A stretch of 64,000 nucleotides of DNA. Origin: Microbacterium sp. CSI-V (GTDB lineage: Bacteria; Actinomycetota; Actinomycetes; Actinomycetales; Microbacteriaceae). The notes beneath the pieces are model-generated. The model saw nothing but the letters and a program-made list of their open reading frames with translations. It had not been told where the DNA came from and made no database searches. The stretch lies in contig NZ_MTQM01000008.1 in the NCBI RefSeq assembly GCF_001984105.1, forward strand, positions 1 to 64,000, given 5' to 3'. How positions within the stretch are numbered: the first letter of the stretch is position 1; each line of letters starts with the position of its first letter. Below are positions 8,167 through 17,592 of the stretch, piece by piece. Made by a program: the position numbers and the translations under genes.

Positions 8167-10077
8167 TCATGCCGCAGGGGTGAAGAGGACGTCGCAGGAC
8201 GGGTCGATCGTGACCGGTGTGTCCGAAGCGGTCGGTGTATGCCGCAACTGCAGCGGGCCGAGCGGCCCCTCGGGCAGTTGCACCGTCGAGGAAACCGTTC
8301 GAGAGCCGCCCTGGGGAACCACCACGAGCCGACTGAGCGCGGTGTTGCCGGTCTGCGACCCCGACCGGTCGAAGCCCGACACCTCGCTGACGGCCGGATC
8401 CGTGGCGATGACCTGGCCGCCCGGTGGGGCGAAGAACAGCACGTCGAGCATCATCGACGTGCGAGGCAGCCCGAAGTTCCCGTTTCGCGCACCCAGCGTG
8501 TACTTGCTCGTGATGCTGTTCGGAATCGAATTGGTCAGCGTGGTGGTCGTCGTGATCGTCCGCGCGGACGCGTCGCATGTCGCGGAGACGGCCTGCGCGA
8601 GGTGATACTCGAGCTTCCCGACGGAGTAGTCGTTCAGGTACGTACCCACCTGGGTCGCCGTCGTGTTGTCGGCGTGCAGCGCGCCGTCCAGGCCCAACTC
8701 GGTCGAGAGCCGCTGTGCGGCCTCGTCCGTGAACGACAGGAAGAGGCGCTGCTCGTCGGCGGACTGCGTCAGCGCGTCCAGCATCTTCGCCGGGTCCCAT
8801 TTGCCCGACGTCAGGTGGGAGAACACCGCACGGGACACTTCGGAGAAGAACGCGTCCGAGTCCGCCCCGGACGGGAACCGCTCGTAGGCGTCGCTCAGAA
8901 GCAGCTGCACGGCGTTGTCGCTCGAGATCTGCTCCCCCGCGACGTCGACCGGACCGGCGACCGCCAGCATGTGCGACAGGACGACGGGGTCGATGGAGAT
9001 GACGCCGTCGAACCTCTCGCCGTTGGTGCGCGTCCACAGGTCCTGGAACAGCTGCACGGTCGTCGGGAAGTCCGGCGTCATCGTGTAGTCCTGCGAGTAG
9101 CGCGCGAAGGTCGCCGGGTACAGCGCGAGCGCGTCGCCGGGGATGTCGCTGAACTGCTGACCCGCCGTGCCCTCCTGATAGAAGGTCGCGGAGCTGGCCT
9201 GGTCGAGCAGCTCGAACTTGCCCTGGTCGACCTCCATGATGATGCTCGCCGCCGGGTTGCCGCCGGTCGCGCGGATCTCCGCGTTGTTCTGGAAGATGAT
9301 CAGGTACGTCTTGCTCCCCTCGCCACCGGCCATGCTGAGCAGCGTCGGCAGGTACCGGTTCACGACGTCGAGGGTGGGCGCCGTGCGGTCGATGACATCC
9401 CGGATCTCTCCGACGGGCCCGGCGACGGCATCCAGGAGCTGGTCGGAATGGATGCCGTCGGTCTCGGCCTTGGCCGCGGTGAACGCCTGCGACACCACGG
9501 GGATCGACGCCTGCGCCTGCTGGAAGGGCTGCAGATCGAAGCCCCCGCCCTCGAGCGCGAGCTTCTTGATGTCCAGGTCGGAGATCATCTGGATGCCCGG
9601 GGGGAGGGCGTCGCGCACGAGGATGTCCACCGCGCGCGTGACACGCGAGACGGCGTCGATGTTGGCCCCCACGACGGGGATCTCGGAGGCCTTCTGCCAC
9701 AACGGACTCTGCACCGTCTGAGCCGCGCGGGCCGTCCGGACGCTCACATCGTCGGCGGCGGCCTGGAGACCGGCCTCATCCTTCGCCTCGACCAGCGAGC
9801 CGAGTCGCCCGAGCGTGGCCTTGGCCGCCAGGAGATCGTCGCGGACCTCGACGGCCTGCACGGCCAGTGTCGCGCCGAGGATGCCGGCTACCGCGGCCGC
9901 TCCCCCGATCAGGCCGAACGCACCGCCCAGCACCCAGGGCCAGACGCGAGGGCGACGACGTGCGGTCTCGCCAGGCTCGGTCACAGAGGTGGCGTCGGAC
10001 TCCGCGATCGCGGCATCCTCGGCGCCTGTCCCGCTCGTCGCTCGGCTTCGGTTGTGGCGGCGCAGGTTGTCACCCAT
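8167..10077 (-). CDS. DUF4012 membrane-anchored protein
   Basis: The 636-residue protein starts with a charged cytoplasmic tail of about 45 residues, then a membrane segment (WVLGGAFGLIGGAAAVAGILGA). The rest is extracytoplasmic. The block YLIIFQNNAEIRATGGNPAAS (about residues 260-280) is the diagnostic DUF4012 motif, and the C-terminal third is beta-rich with a late NSITSKYTLGARNGNFGLPRTSMM segment. DUF4012 proteins are common in actinobacterial exopolysaccharide clusters, but their activity is not established. The gene has its own ATG at 10077 and faces the signal peptidase gene tail to tail. Confidence 0.85.
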   Translation of the reverse strand: MGDNLRRHNRSRATSGTGAEDAAIAESDATSVTEPGETARRRPRVWPWVLGGAFGLIGGAAAVAGILGATLAVQAVEVRDDLLAAKATLGRLGSLVEAKDEAGLQAAADDVSVRTARAAQTVQSPLWQKASEIPVVGANIDAVSRVTRAVDILVRDALPPGIQMISDLDIKKLALEGGGFDLQPFQQAQASIPVVSQAFTAAKAETDGIHSDQLLDAVAGPVGEIRDVIDRTAPTLDVVNRYLPTLLSMAGGEGSKTYLIIFQNNAEIRATGGNPAASIIMEVDQGKFELLDQASSATFYQEGTAGQQFSDIPGDALALYPATFARYSQDYTMTPDFPTTVQLFQDLWTRTNGERFDGVISIDPVVLSHMLAVAGPVDVAGEQISSDNAVQLLLSDAYERFPSGADSDAFFSEVSRAVFSHLTSGKWDPAKMLDALTQSADEQRLFLSFTDEAAQRLSTELGLDGALHADNTTATQVGTYLNDYSVGKLEYHLAQAVSATCDASARTITTTTTLTNSIPNSITSKYTLGARNGNFGLPRTSMMLDVLFFAPPGGQVIATDPAVSEVSGFDRSGSQTGNTALSRLVVVPQGGSRTVSSTVQLPEGPLGPLQLRHTPTASDTPVTIDPSCDVLFTPAA

Positions 10078-10148
10078 GGGGGAATCCTAGGTCAGACCGT
10101 CTGAGCGCCCCCTGCCAGCATCGTCCGCCGACGCCGGGGGCGCGGACC

Positions 10149-10433
10149 TCAGACGAAGAGCGGGGCCACCGCGAAACCCGCGGCGACGAGGATGGAACTG
10201 AGACCGCCCATGATGGGCAGCGCGGTCGCACCGACGCGGCGACCCGTGACGTATCCGACGACCGCGAACAGGACGCCCGCCGCAGCGACGGCGAGTCCGA
10301 TCACCGCGGCGCGTTCGATCAGACCGGATGAGTCGTTCCGCAACAGGAGCAGCGCACCGAGTGCCGGAACCCCCACCGCCACGATGGCGAGCAGAAGGGA
10401 GACGACGCCGAGGACACGCGAGAGCGGCTTCAC
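10149..10433 (-). CDS. Small membrane protein, unknown function
   Basis: The 94-residue product has a GTG start at 10433 and three predicted membrane segments (residues about 8-31, 43-64, 70-92), leaving almost nothing outside the bilayer. A single Arg pair (GRRVG) lies in a loop. No family was recognised. It lies downstream of the tuf terminator in the same orientation and upstream of the DUF4012 gene, 71 bp from its start, so it may share that transcript. Confidence 0.6.
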   Translation of the reverse strand: MKPLSRVLGVVSLLLAIVAVGVPALGALLLLRNDSSGLIERAAVIGLAVAAAGVLFAVVGYVTGRRVGATALPIMGGLSSILVAAGFAVAPLFV

Positions 10434-10472
10434 CCGAGCGACTCTACCGGCGGCAGCCGTGAGGGAACGACG

Positions 10473-10500
10473 AAGGGCCGGGCCCGAGGGCCCGGCCCTT
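10473..10500 (-). terminator. Terminator of tuf
   Basis: A perfect 13-bp GC-rich stem (AAGGGCCGGGCCC against GGGCCCGGCCCTT) with two bases at the turn lies 21 bp past the tuf stop. There is no U-tract, as is usual for actinobacterial terminators. Confidence 0.85.
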
Positions 10501-10521
10501 GCCGGTCAGTCCGTGAAGGAC

Positions 10522-11715
10522 TTACTTGAGGATCTTGGTGACGGTACCGGCACCGACGGTGCGGCCACCCTCACGGATCGCGTAGCCGAGGCCCTCTTCC
10601 ATGGCGATCGGCTGGATGAGCTCGACCGACATCTCGGTGGTGTCACCGGGCATGACCATCTCGGTGCCCTCGGGCAGCGTGATGACGCCGGTCACGTCCG
10701 TGGTGCGGAAGTAGAACTGCGGGCGGTAGTTCGTGAAGAACGGGTTGTGACGGCCGCCCTCCTCCTTGGACAGGATGTACGCCGTGCCCTCGAAGTTGGT
10801 GTGCGGGGTGACCGAACCGGGCTTCACGACGACCTGGCCGCGCTCGACGTCGTCACGCTTGGTGCCGCGAAGGAGCAGACCACAGTTCTCGCCGGCCCAG
10901 GCCTCGTCGAGCTGCTTGTGGAACATCTCGATACCCGTGACCGTGGTCTTCTGCGTCGGGCGGATGCCGACGATCTCGACCTCGGAGTTGATCGCGAGGG
11001 TACCGCGCTCGGCGCGACCCGTGACGACCGTTCCACGACCCGTGATGGTGAAGACGTCCTCGATGGGCATGAGGAACGGCTTGTCCTTGTCACGCACCGG
11101 GTCGGGGATGGACTCGTCGACGGCCTCCATGAGCTCGACGATCGAGTTGACCCACTGCTCGTCGCCCTCGAGAGCCTTGAGGCCCGAGACGCGCACGACG
11201 GGGGCGTTGTCGCCATCGAAGTCCTGCGAGGAGAGGAGCTCGCGAACCTCGAGCTCGACGAGCTCCAGGATCTCCTCGTCGTCGACCATGTCGGCCTTGT
11301 TCAGCGCGACCAGCAGGTAGGGGACGCCGACCTGCTTGGCGAGCAGCACGTGCTCACGCGTCTGGGCCATCGGGCCGTCGGTCGCCGCGACCACGAGGAT
11401 CGCGCCGTCCATCTGAGCGGCACCGGTGATCATGTTCTTGATGTAGTCGGCGTGACCGGGCGCGTCGACGTGAGCGTAGTGACGCTTCGGGGTCTCGTAC
11501 TCGACGTGCGAGATGTTGATGGTGATACCGCGCTGACGCTCTTCCGGCGCCGAGTCGATCGACGCGAAGTCACGCTGGACGTTGGTGGCCGACGGGAACT
11601 TGTCGGCGAGCACCTTCGAGATGGCAGCGGTGAGCGTGGTCTTGCCGTGGTCGACGTGACCGATCGTTCCGATGTTCACGTGCGGCTTGGTCCGCTCGAA
11701 CTTGGCCTTAGCCAC
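10522..11715 (-). CDS. tuf: Elongation factor Tu
   Basis: The protein is 397 residues, the normal length. It has the GTP-binding motifs [17 protein letters not shown] and NKADM, the effector loop containing ERQRGITI, and the usual domains 2 and 3. It delivers aminoacyl-tRNA to the ribosome. The start is GTG (11715), directly behind a strong AGGAGGACC ribosome binding site. It is the last gene of the str operon, 160 bp after fusA, with the fusA-side hairpin between them. Codon use is highly biased to C/G-ending codons, as expected for high expression. Confidence 0.98.
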   Translation of the reverse strand: MAKAKFERTKPHVNIGTIGHVDHGKTTLTAAISKVLADKFPSATNVQRDFASIDSAPEERQRGITINISHVEYETPKRHYAHVDAPGHADYIKNMITGAAQMDGAILVVAATDGPMAQTREHVLLAKQVGVPYLLVALNKADMVDDEEILELVELEVRELLSSQDFDGDNAPVVRVSGLKALEGDEQWVNSIVELMEAVDESIPDPVRDKDKPFLMPIEDVFTITGRGTVVTGRAERGTLAINSEVEIVGIRPTQKTTVTGIEMFHKQLDEAWAGENCGLLLRGTKRDDVERGQVVVKPGSVTPHTNFEGTAYILSKEEGGRHNPFFTNYRPQFYFRTTDVTGVITLPEGTEMVMPGDTTEMSVELIQPIAMEEGLGYAIREGGRTVGAGTVTKILK

Positions 11716-11822
11716 TGGGTCCTCCTCAGGACGTTCAATGCAGAGTGACGGGCGCTGGATTGCGACCGGTTCTCTACGGGGATGGTTCTCAGGTTACTAG
11801 AGAGTCGGTATTGAGTTTGAGC

Positions 11823-11863
11823 GGATGCCGGGAACCCGGCCGGGGCGCGGACCCCCGGCATCC
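11823..11863 (-). terminator. Hairpin after fusA
   Basis: The arms GGATGCCGGG and CCCGGCATCC form a perfect 10-bp stem around a GC-rich loop, 12 bp past the fusA stop. It may end or attenuate transcription between fusA and tuf. A weak internal stem may form in the loop. Confidence 0.65.
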
Positions 11864-11875
11864 ACGAGGGCGGTG

Positions 11876-13990
11876 TTACTCGCCCTTGTTCTTCTGGACG
11901 ATCTCGTCGGCGACGGCCTTCGGCACGTCGGCGTAGCTGTCGAACTCCATCGAGTAGACGGCGCGACCCGAGGTCTTCGAGCGCAGGTCACCGATGTAGC
12001 CGAACATCTCCGACAGCGGGACGTTGGCCCGCACGACCTTGACGCCGGCGGCGTCCTCCATGGACTGGATCTGGCCACGACGCGAGTTCAGGTCGCCGAT
12101 GACGTCGCCCATGTACTCCTCGGGGGTACGCACCTCGACGGCCATGATCGGCTCGAGGATGGTGGGGTTCGCCTTGCGGACCGCCTCCTTGAAGCCCATG
12201 GAGCCGGCGATCTTGAACGCCATTTCCGACGAGTCGACGTCGTGCGAGGCACCGTCGAGCAGGATCGCCTTCACGCCCACCATGGGGTAGCCGGCGAGCA
12301 CGCCGACGTTCATGGCGTCCTGGAAGCCCTGGTCGGTCGGCGCGATGTACTCGCGCGGGATACGACCACCGGTGACCTTGTTCTCGAACTCGTAGGTCTT
12401 GTCGGCCGTGACCTCGAGCGGCTCCAGCGCGAACTGGATCTTCGCGAACTGACCCGAACCACCGGTCTGCTTCTTGTGGGTGTAGTCGTGACGGTCGACC
12501 GCCTTGCGGATGGTCTCGCGGTACGCCACCTGGGGCTTTCCGACGTTGGCCTCGACCTTGAACTCGCGCTTCATGCGGTCCACGAGGATGTCGAGGTGCA
12601 GCTCGCCCATGCCCTTGATGACCGTCTGACCGGTCTCCGAGTTCTGCTCGACGCGGAACGTCGGGTCTTCCTCGGCGAGCTTCTGGATGGCGACACCCAG
12701 CTTCTCCTGGTCGGCCTTGGTCTTGGGCTCGATCGCGACCTCGATGACCGGCTCCGGGAACGTCATCGACTCGAGGACGACCTGGTTCGACGGGTCGCTC
12801 AGGGTGTCACCGGTCGTCGTGTCCTTCAGACCGATGACGGCGTAGATGTGACCGGCGGTCACGGAGTCGACGGGCATCTCCTTGTTGGCGTGCATCTGGA
12901 AGATCTTCCCGATGCGCTCCTTCTTGCCCTTGGTGGCGTTGACGACCTGCGCACCCGAGTCGAGGTGACCCGAGTAGACGCGGATGTAGGTCAGACGGCC
13001 GAAGAACGGGTGCGTCACGATCTTGAACGCCAGGGCCGCGAACGGCTCCTCGCGGTCGGCGTGGCGCTCGATGACGACCTCTTCGTCCTTGGGGTCGTGG
13101 GCCTCGATGGCCGGCACGTCCAGGGGCGAGGGGAGGTAGTCGACGACCGCGTCGAGCATCGGCTGGACACCGCGGTTCTTGAACGCCGAACCGCAGAGCA
13201 CGGGGTAGAGCTCGGAAGCGATCGTCAGCTTGCGGATCGCGCCCTTGATCTCGGCGACCGTGAGCTCCTCGCCACCGAAGTACTTCTCGAGAAGCACGTC
13301 GTCGGACTCGGCGACGGTCTCGAGCAGCTTGTGACGGTACTCGGCGGCCTTGTCGGCGAGGTCGGCCGGGATCTCCTGGATCTCGTACTTCGCACCCATG
13401 GTCACGTCACCCTTGGCGTCGCCGGGCCACACCAGGGCACGCATCTCGACGAGGTCGATGACGCCGACGAAGTCGTTCTCGGCACCGATGGGGAGCTGGA
13501 TGACGAGCGGCTTGGCCTTCAGGCGGTTGACGATCGTGTCGACCGTGAAGTAGAAGTCGGCGCCCAGCTTGTCCATCTTGTTGACGAAGCAGATACGGGG
13601 GACGTCGTACTTGTCGGCCTGGCGCCACACCGTCTCGGACTGGGGCTCGACGCCCTCCTTGCCGTCGAAGACGGCGACGGCACCGTCGAGCACGCGCAGC
13701 GAACGCTCGACCTCGACCGTGAAGTCGACGTGCCCGGGGGTGTCGATGATGTTGATCTGGTTCTTGTCCCAGAAGCAGGTGACGGCGGCGGAGGTGATCG
13801 TGATGCCACGCTCCTGCTCCTGCTCCATCCAGTCGGTGGTGGCGGCACCGTCGTGCGTCTCACCGATCTTGTGGTTGACGCCCGTGTAGAACAGGATGCG
13901 CTCGGTCGTCGTCGTCTTGCCGGCATCGATGTGCGCCATGATGCCGATGTTGCGGACCTTGTGGAGGTCGGTGAGCACGTCTTGTGCCAC
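11876..13990 (-). CDS. fusA: Elongation factor G
   Basis: The 704-residue translocase has G1 [21 protein letters not shown] and [10 protein letters not shown] motifs and all five domains, with GGRIPREYI in domain IV. The GTG at 13990 is chosen because AAGGAAG lies six bases upstream and the product then begins [14 protein letters not shown], the common family start; the longer frame to 14032 would add 14 residues with no homologue-like character. It catalyses ribosomal translocation and, with RRF, recycling. It lies between rpsG and tuf, with a large hairpin in its leader. Confidence 0.97.
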   Translation of the reverse strand: MAQDVLTDLHKVRNIGIMAHIDAGKTTTTERILFYTGVNHKIGETHDGAATTDWMEQEQERGITITSAAVTCFWDKNQINIIDTPGHVDFTVEVERSLRVLDGAVAVFDGKEGVEPQSETVWRQADKYDVPRICFVNKMDKLGADFYFTVDTIVNRLKAKPLVIQLPIGAENDFVGVIDLVEMRALVWPGDAKGDVTMGAKYEIQEIPADLADKAAEYRHKLLETVAESDDVLLEKYFGGEELTVAEIKGAIRKLTIASELYPVLCGSAFKNRGVQPMLDAVVDYLPSPLDVPAIEAHDPKDEEVVIERHADREEPFAALAFKIVTHPFFGRLTYIRVYSGHLDSGAQVVNATKGKKERIGKIFQMHANKEMPVDSVTAGHIYAVIGLKDTTTGDTLSDPSNQVVLESMTFPEPVIEVAIEPKTKADQEKLGVAIQKLAEEDPTFRVEQNSETGQTVIKGMGELHLDILVDRMKREFKVEANVGKPQVAYRETIRKAVDRHDYTHKKQTGGSGQFAKIQFALEPLEVTADKTYEFENKVTGGRIPREYIAPTDQGFQDAMNVGVLAGYPMVGVKAILLDGASHDVDSSEMAFKIAGSMGFKEAVRKANPTILEPIMAVEVRTPEEYMGDVIGDLNSRRGQIQSMEDAAGVKVVRANVPLSEMFGYIGDLRSKTSGRAVYSMEFDSYADVPKAVADEIVQKNKGE

Positions 13991-14033
13991 GGGTGTCTTC
14001 CTTACCTGTTGGGAGGTTGATGCCGGGCCCATC

Positions 14034-14070
14034 GGAGGGTCCGCGACCGGGGTTCGGTCGCGGACCCTCC
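14034..14070 (-). other. Intra-operon hairpin between rpsG and fusA
   Basis: A perfect 16-bp stem (GGAGGGTCCGCGACCG with its complement) and a 5-base loop fill the gap after the rpsG stop and end 44 bp before the fusA start. No U-tract follows. It could be a partial terminator, an mRNA stability element or an RNase III site. Confidence 0.7.
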
Positions 14071-14077
14071 GCGGGTG

Positions 14078-14548
14078 TTACCAGCGGTAGTGCGCGAAGG
14101 CGCGGTTCGACTCGGCCATCTTGTGGGTGTCTTCGCGGCGCTTGACCGCGGCACCGAGACCGTTCGAGGCGTCGAGGATCTCGTTCTGCAGACGCTCGGT
14201 CATCGTCTTCTCACGACGACCCTTCGCGTAGCTCACGAGCCAGCGCAGCGCGAGGGTGTTCGCGCGGTGCGGCTTGACCTCGACCGGAACCTGGTAGGTC
14301 GAGCCACCGACGCGGCGGCTCTTGACCTCGAGGGTGGGGCGCACGTTGTCGAGCGCCTTCTTGAGGGTGGCGACGGCATCCTGGCTGTTCTTCGCCTCGA
14401 CGCCACGGAGGGCGTCGTAGACGATCGACTCGGCCAGCGACTTCTTGCCGTCGACGAGGATCTTGTTGACGAGCTGGGTGACGACGGGAGCGCCGTACAC
14501 CGGGTCGTTGACGACGGGACGCTTCGGGGCGGGACCCTTACGAGGCAT
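14078..14548 (-). CDS. rpsG: 30S ribosomal protein S7
   Basis: At 156 residues it matches bacterial S7, beginning [12 protein letters not shown] and containing the conserved [12 protein letters not shown] and [11 protein letters not shown] segments and a C-terminal AFAHYRW. It nucleates assembly of the 30S head. It follows rpsL by five bases, so the two are clearly co-transcribed. Confidence 0.98.
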   Translation of the reverse strand: MPRKGPAPKRPVVNDPVYGAPVVTQLVNKILVDGKKSLAESIVYDALRGVEAKNSQDAVATLKKALDNVRPTLEVKSRRVGGSTYQVPVEVKPHRANTLALRWLVSYAKGRREKTMTERLQNEILDASNGLGAAVKRREDTHKMAESNRAFAHYRW

Positions 14549-14553
14549 GGTTC

Positions 14554-14922
14554 TCAGCCCTTCTTCGCGCCGTAGCGGCTGCGAGCCTGCTTACGGTTCT
14601 TGACAGCCTGGGTGTCGAGCGCACCGCGGACGATCTTGTAGCGGACACCGGGGAGGTCCTTCACACGACCACCGCGGACGAGCACGAGCGAGTGCTCCTG
14701 CAGGTTGTGGCCCTCACCGGGGATGTAGGCCGTGACCTCGGTGCCGTTGCGCAGCTTCACGCGGGCGACCTTGCGCATCGCCGAGTTCGGCTTCTTGGGG
14801 GTCGTCGTGTACACGCGGGTGCACACGCCGGCCTGCTGGGGGTTCGACTTCAGCGCGGGAGCCTTGGTCTTCGAGACCTTCGGCGAGCGGCCCTTGCGAA
14901 CCAACTGCTGAATGGTTGGCAC
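14554..14922 (-). CDS. rpsL: 30S ribosomal protein S12
   Basis: The product is 122 residues from the GTG at 14922, which has AAGGAGAG in front; the longer frame upstream is not S12-like. It has the decoding-site segments [13 protein letters not shown] and [12 protein letters not shown]. The two lysines that mutate in streptomycin resistance are both wild type, so ribosomal streptomycin resistance is not predicted. It is the first gene of the str operon. The 295 bp upstream, to 15218, hold no gene; the promoter should lie there, but no convincing -35/-10 pair was found. Confidence 0.97.
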   Translation of the reverse strand: MPTIQQLVRKGRSPKVSKTKAPALKSNPQQAGVCTRVYTTTPKKPNSAMRKVARVKLRNGTEVTAYIPGEGHNLQEHSLVLVRGGRVKDLPGVRYKIVRGALDTQAVKNRKQARSRYGAKKG

Positions 14923-15217
14923 GTTCTCTCCTTGTTTGTGCTGCACGGTGACAGCGTCGTGTCTCCCCCGACTCGGTGCGGATCTTGCGATTCGTGACGT
15001 GTCGGGCTCACGTGTGATCCACCGCGCGCCAGAATGATCGAACGCGATTGTGGTGGATATGCCGTGGGGGTGACCTGTTCGCAGGCCCTTCCCTGAGATG
15101 GTGCGAGCGTTGTTCCGTGCCGCAGACCCGGAGGCATGACGCACGGCGCGCGTGAACGCACACCCGCTCAATGATACGCGCCCGGGAGGGTGCGGGCAAA
15201 CGTGCGCGGCCCGACGC

Positions 15218-16021
15218 TCAGCCCATCAGCAGGAACAGGGTGATCGCTGCGGCGACGACGACCGCCACGACCGTCACCGCGAGAACCAGACCGCGGATCC
15301 GAGCGCGCCGGGGCGTGCGCGGCCGCACCTCGGCGGCATCCGGCGCGTCGGTCGGGCGTACGGGCGGGACGGCGCGGGTCACGCGGATCGCCTCGTCCGC
15401 ACGGGGGCGGTACAGCTCATGATCGCCGACGGGGACACGCGCCGCGCGGGGCACGGGTGCGGGGTCGCCCGACGGGATCTCGGGCGTCTCGGCACGGTCA
15501 CGCGATCTGCTGCGGCGCGTGCCCGTCGCGGTGTCGTCGTCGACCGTGGATGCCTCGTCCTCGGTGCTCGCGGGCGTGGCCTGCGCGGGCCCGGTGGCAC
15601 GCCGCCGACCGGGAGCGGTGGTCTCGTCGACGGCGGGCCCGTCCGATGGATCGGGAGCCCGTCGTTCGCGCGCCACCCGGACCGTCTCATCGGCGGGGAC
15701 GTCCGACGGGGCGGATTCCGGCTCGGGCGCCGGACGGACCTGCCGCACCTGGACCGTGTCCTCCGTCGGCGCGTCACGCGTCACGCGGACGGTGTCGTCC
15801 CCCGGCGCATCGCGAACGACACGGACCGTGTCCCCCACCGGGGCATCACGCGCGACGCGGACGGTGTCCTCCCCCGCGGCGAGCCGGGCGGAGACCGCGG
15901 TGTCCTCGTCGATCTCATCCGCGTCGACCGGAGCGGAGGGACGAGTCGGCCAGGCGCGCAGACGACCCGCCCACAGGGTGACCTCGTCCGGATCGTCGGG
16001 GACGTCGTAGGGGCCGCTCAC
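15218..16021 (-). CDS. Tail-anchored protein with Thr sites repeated every 12 residues
   Basis: The 267-residue protein has no recognised family. Its N-terminal half repeats an acidic-Thr-Val pattern ([10 protein letters not shown] and variants): Thr residues fall at 41, 53, 65, 77, 89 and 113, exactly 12 or 24 apart. A low-complexity Ala/Pro/Arg linker leads to one C-terminal membrane segment (about 243-266), so the repeats face the cytoplasm. Each Thr has an acidic residue before it and, in the best copies, Val three residues after it, a context suited to Ser/Thr kinases and FHA domains. The GTG start overlaps the stop of the FHA gene (GTGA), and the kinase belongs to the same operon. A role as a multi-site phospho-scaffold is inference. 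Confidence 0.75.
   Translation of the reverse strand: MSGPYDVPDDPDEVTLWAGRLRAWPTRPSAPVDADEIDEDTAVSARLAAGEDTVRVARDAPVGDTVRVVRDAPGDDTVRVTRDAPTEDTVQVRQVRPAPEPESAPSDVPADETVRVARERRAPDPSDGPAVDETTAPGRRRATGPAQATPASTEDEASTVDDDTATGTRRSRSRDRAETPEIPSGDPAPVPRAARVPVGDHELYRPRADEAIRVTRAVPPVRPTDAPDAAEVRPRTPRRARIRGLVLAVTVVAVVVAAAITLFLLMG
15746..15907 (-). repeat. 36-bp in-frame tandem repeat
   Basis: About 4.5 degenerate copies of a 36-bp unit encode the acidic-Thr-Val-Arg-Val repeats. The unit length keeps the reading frame, so copy number could vary without breaking the gene. Confidence 0.7.
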
Positions 16022-17592
16022 GGTTCCCTCCTCGTCAGTCGCACCTCCGCGTCACCGAGGAAGAACCGCTCGCCCGCCTCGATCTCCTCACCGGGAGGGG
16101 CCTCCACCTCGGTGCCCATGAGCGTCGCGAACAGCACGCCGTTCGTGGAGTCCAAGTCGGTGACGAACCAGGTCTCGCCGCGCAGCTGCAGTCGGGCGTG
16201 GGTCTTCGAGACGGTGCGGGTCTCGTCGGCGATCGGCACGAGCTGGGCGTCGGGGTGCGCGGCATCCGGAGCCGGCCGGCGTCCGAGGATCACCACGTCG
16301 GACGTCAGGTCGACGGGCACGCCGTTCGGCGGCACGAGAGCCCACGGGATCCGACGGCGCCGGGTGACCACCGTGCGGTCGAGGGCATCGAAGTCGGCGT
16401 CATCGGGCTCGGCGGGGAACTCCGGCTGCGTGTAGAGCGCCGACACCGACGTGCGCGCCGACCGCGGCGCACCCGCCTGCGGGGCGTCGGCGACGGCGGA
16501 CACCGCCTCCGAGAGCTCCGGGAAATCCTCGTCCGGCCCTTCGTCCGCGGGTGCGGGCACGGGGGCGCCGCCCGGCGCCGGACGCGTGAGCGGTTCGTCG
16601 ATCGCCGCATCCTTCTCGGCAGAGGAGGGCGACGGCGCACGCCACGGCTCAGCGTCGTCCTGTGCGCCCACGGGGGCATCGGGCTCGCGCTCGGAAGGGG
16701 CGACGGCTCCGGCTGACGCGGCGGGGCGGGCGCGCGGCGGAACGGCCGGGGTGAGGGGAGCCGCGCTCCACGGGGCATCCGCGTCGGCAACGGGCGACGC
16801 GGCGGGGGGTTCCTCGCGGGCGCCCGCGGGCGGGTCGGCCGGTGCCCGCAGGGCCGCCAGCGCCTCGGACACGGAGGTGCGGGCGTCCTCGGGTGTCGAA
16901 GTCTGCGGGCCGTCCGACGCGTCGACCCGCGCATCGGAGGGGGGCGGCGCGAACACCGGCGCACCGGGGAGCGTGGGCGGCGCCCAGTCCGTGGGCGGGG
17001 GCGGCGCATCCGCGAGCGACGGGGACACCGCCGAGAAGGGCAGGGCGATCGGCTCCGACACCGGTGGGGCGACCGACGCGTCCTCGCCGCGCGCGGTGTC
17101 CGGTGCCGCCGGCGGCTCGGGCGTCCAGCCCCCCACGAGGGGGACGTACGGGCCGGCGAAGTCCTGGCCGCGACGCACCGGCGCGGAGTTCTCGTCGACC
17201 CCGCCGGAGCGACGGACGCCGGGCTTCTCCCCCGCCCAGCGCGCCGAACCGAATCCGAGGATGCTCGCCCACACGACGCCCAGAAGCGCCCCGAGGACGG
17301 TCATGCCCGCCCCACGGTCGAACCCGCGGTTGACGCGGTGCACCGCGACGATGAAGACGACGGCGAAGGCCAGAGCACCGAACAAGGGGATGAAGATCAG
17401 CAGGACGAGCCACGGCGAGAACCCGCCGACCTTCAGGATCGTCCCGAGGTTGACCAACGGCACCCACGCCTTCCAGGTCGACTCCCCCGTCTTCGCGAAC
17501 ACGGCGGCGAGCGCCAGCGCGTACCAGACGTACACGATCACGAAGAGGAGCAGCGTCAGCGCTCCCAGGAGTACACCCGTGGAATCGTTCAT
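16018..17592 (-). CDS. DUF5684-type membrane protein with C-terminal FHA domain
   Basis: This 524-residue protein starts at the ATG at 17592, which overlaps the stop of the upstream gene (ATGA). The N-terminus has four membrane segments in the first 120 residues (VLLGALTLLLFVIVYVWYAL, then a KAWVPLVNLGTI turn) like DUF5684 proteins. A long Pro/Ala/acidic linker (about 130-400) follows, then an FHA domain (about 425-520) with the signature LGRRP, SKTHARLQL and DLDSTNGVL. The Arg, Ser, His and Asn expected to bind phosphothreonine are present. It should recognise a phosphoprotein made by the kinase of the same operon; the overlapping downstream gene encodes a good candidate ligand. Confidence 0.88.
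   Translation of the reverse strand: MNDSTGVLLGALTLLLFVIVYVWYALALAAVFAKTGESTWKAWVPLVNLGTILKVGGFSPWLVLLIFIPLFGALAFAVVFIVAVHRVNRGFDRGAGMTVLGALLGVVWASILGFGSARWAGEKPGVRRSGGVDENSAPVRRGQDFAGPYVPLVGGWTPEPPAAPDTARGEDASVAPPVSEPIALPFSAVSPSLADAPPPPTDWAPPTLPGAPVFAPPPSDARVDASDGPQTSTPEDARTSVSEALAALRAPADPPAGAREEPPAASPVADADAPWSAAPLTPAVPPRARPAASAGAVAPSEREPDAPVGAQDDAEPWRAPSPSSAEKDAAIDEPLTRPAPGGAPVPAPADEGPDEDFPELSEAVSAVADAPQAGAPRSARTSVSALYTQPEFPAEPDDADFDALDRTVVTRRRRIPWALVPPNGVPVDLTSDVVILGRRPAPDAAHPDAQLVPIADETRTVSKTHARLQLRGETWFVTDLDSTNGVLFATLMGTEVEAPPGEEIEAGERFFLGDAEVRLTRREP

Noticed and set aside
10192..14020. Long open frames opposite tuf and fusA (518 and 731 codons)
   Set aside because: They are exact antisense of highly conserved genes. 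Their products are Asp/Val/Leu/Gly-rich with no domain, as expected from G/C-ending codons read backwards.
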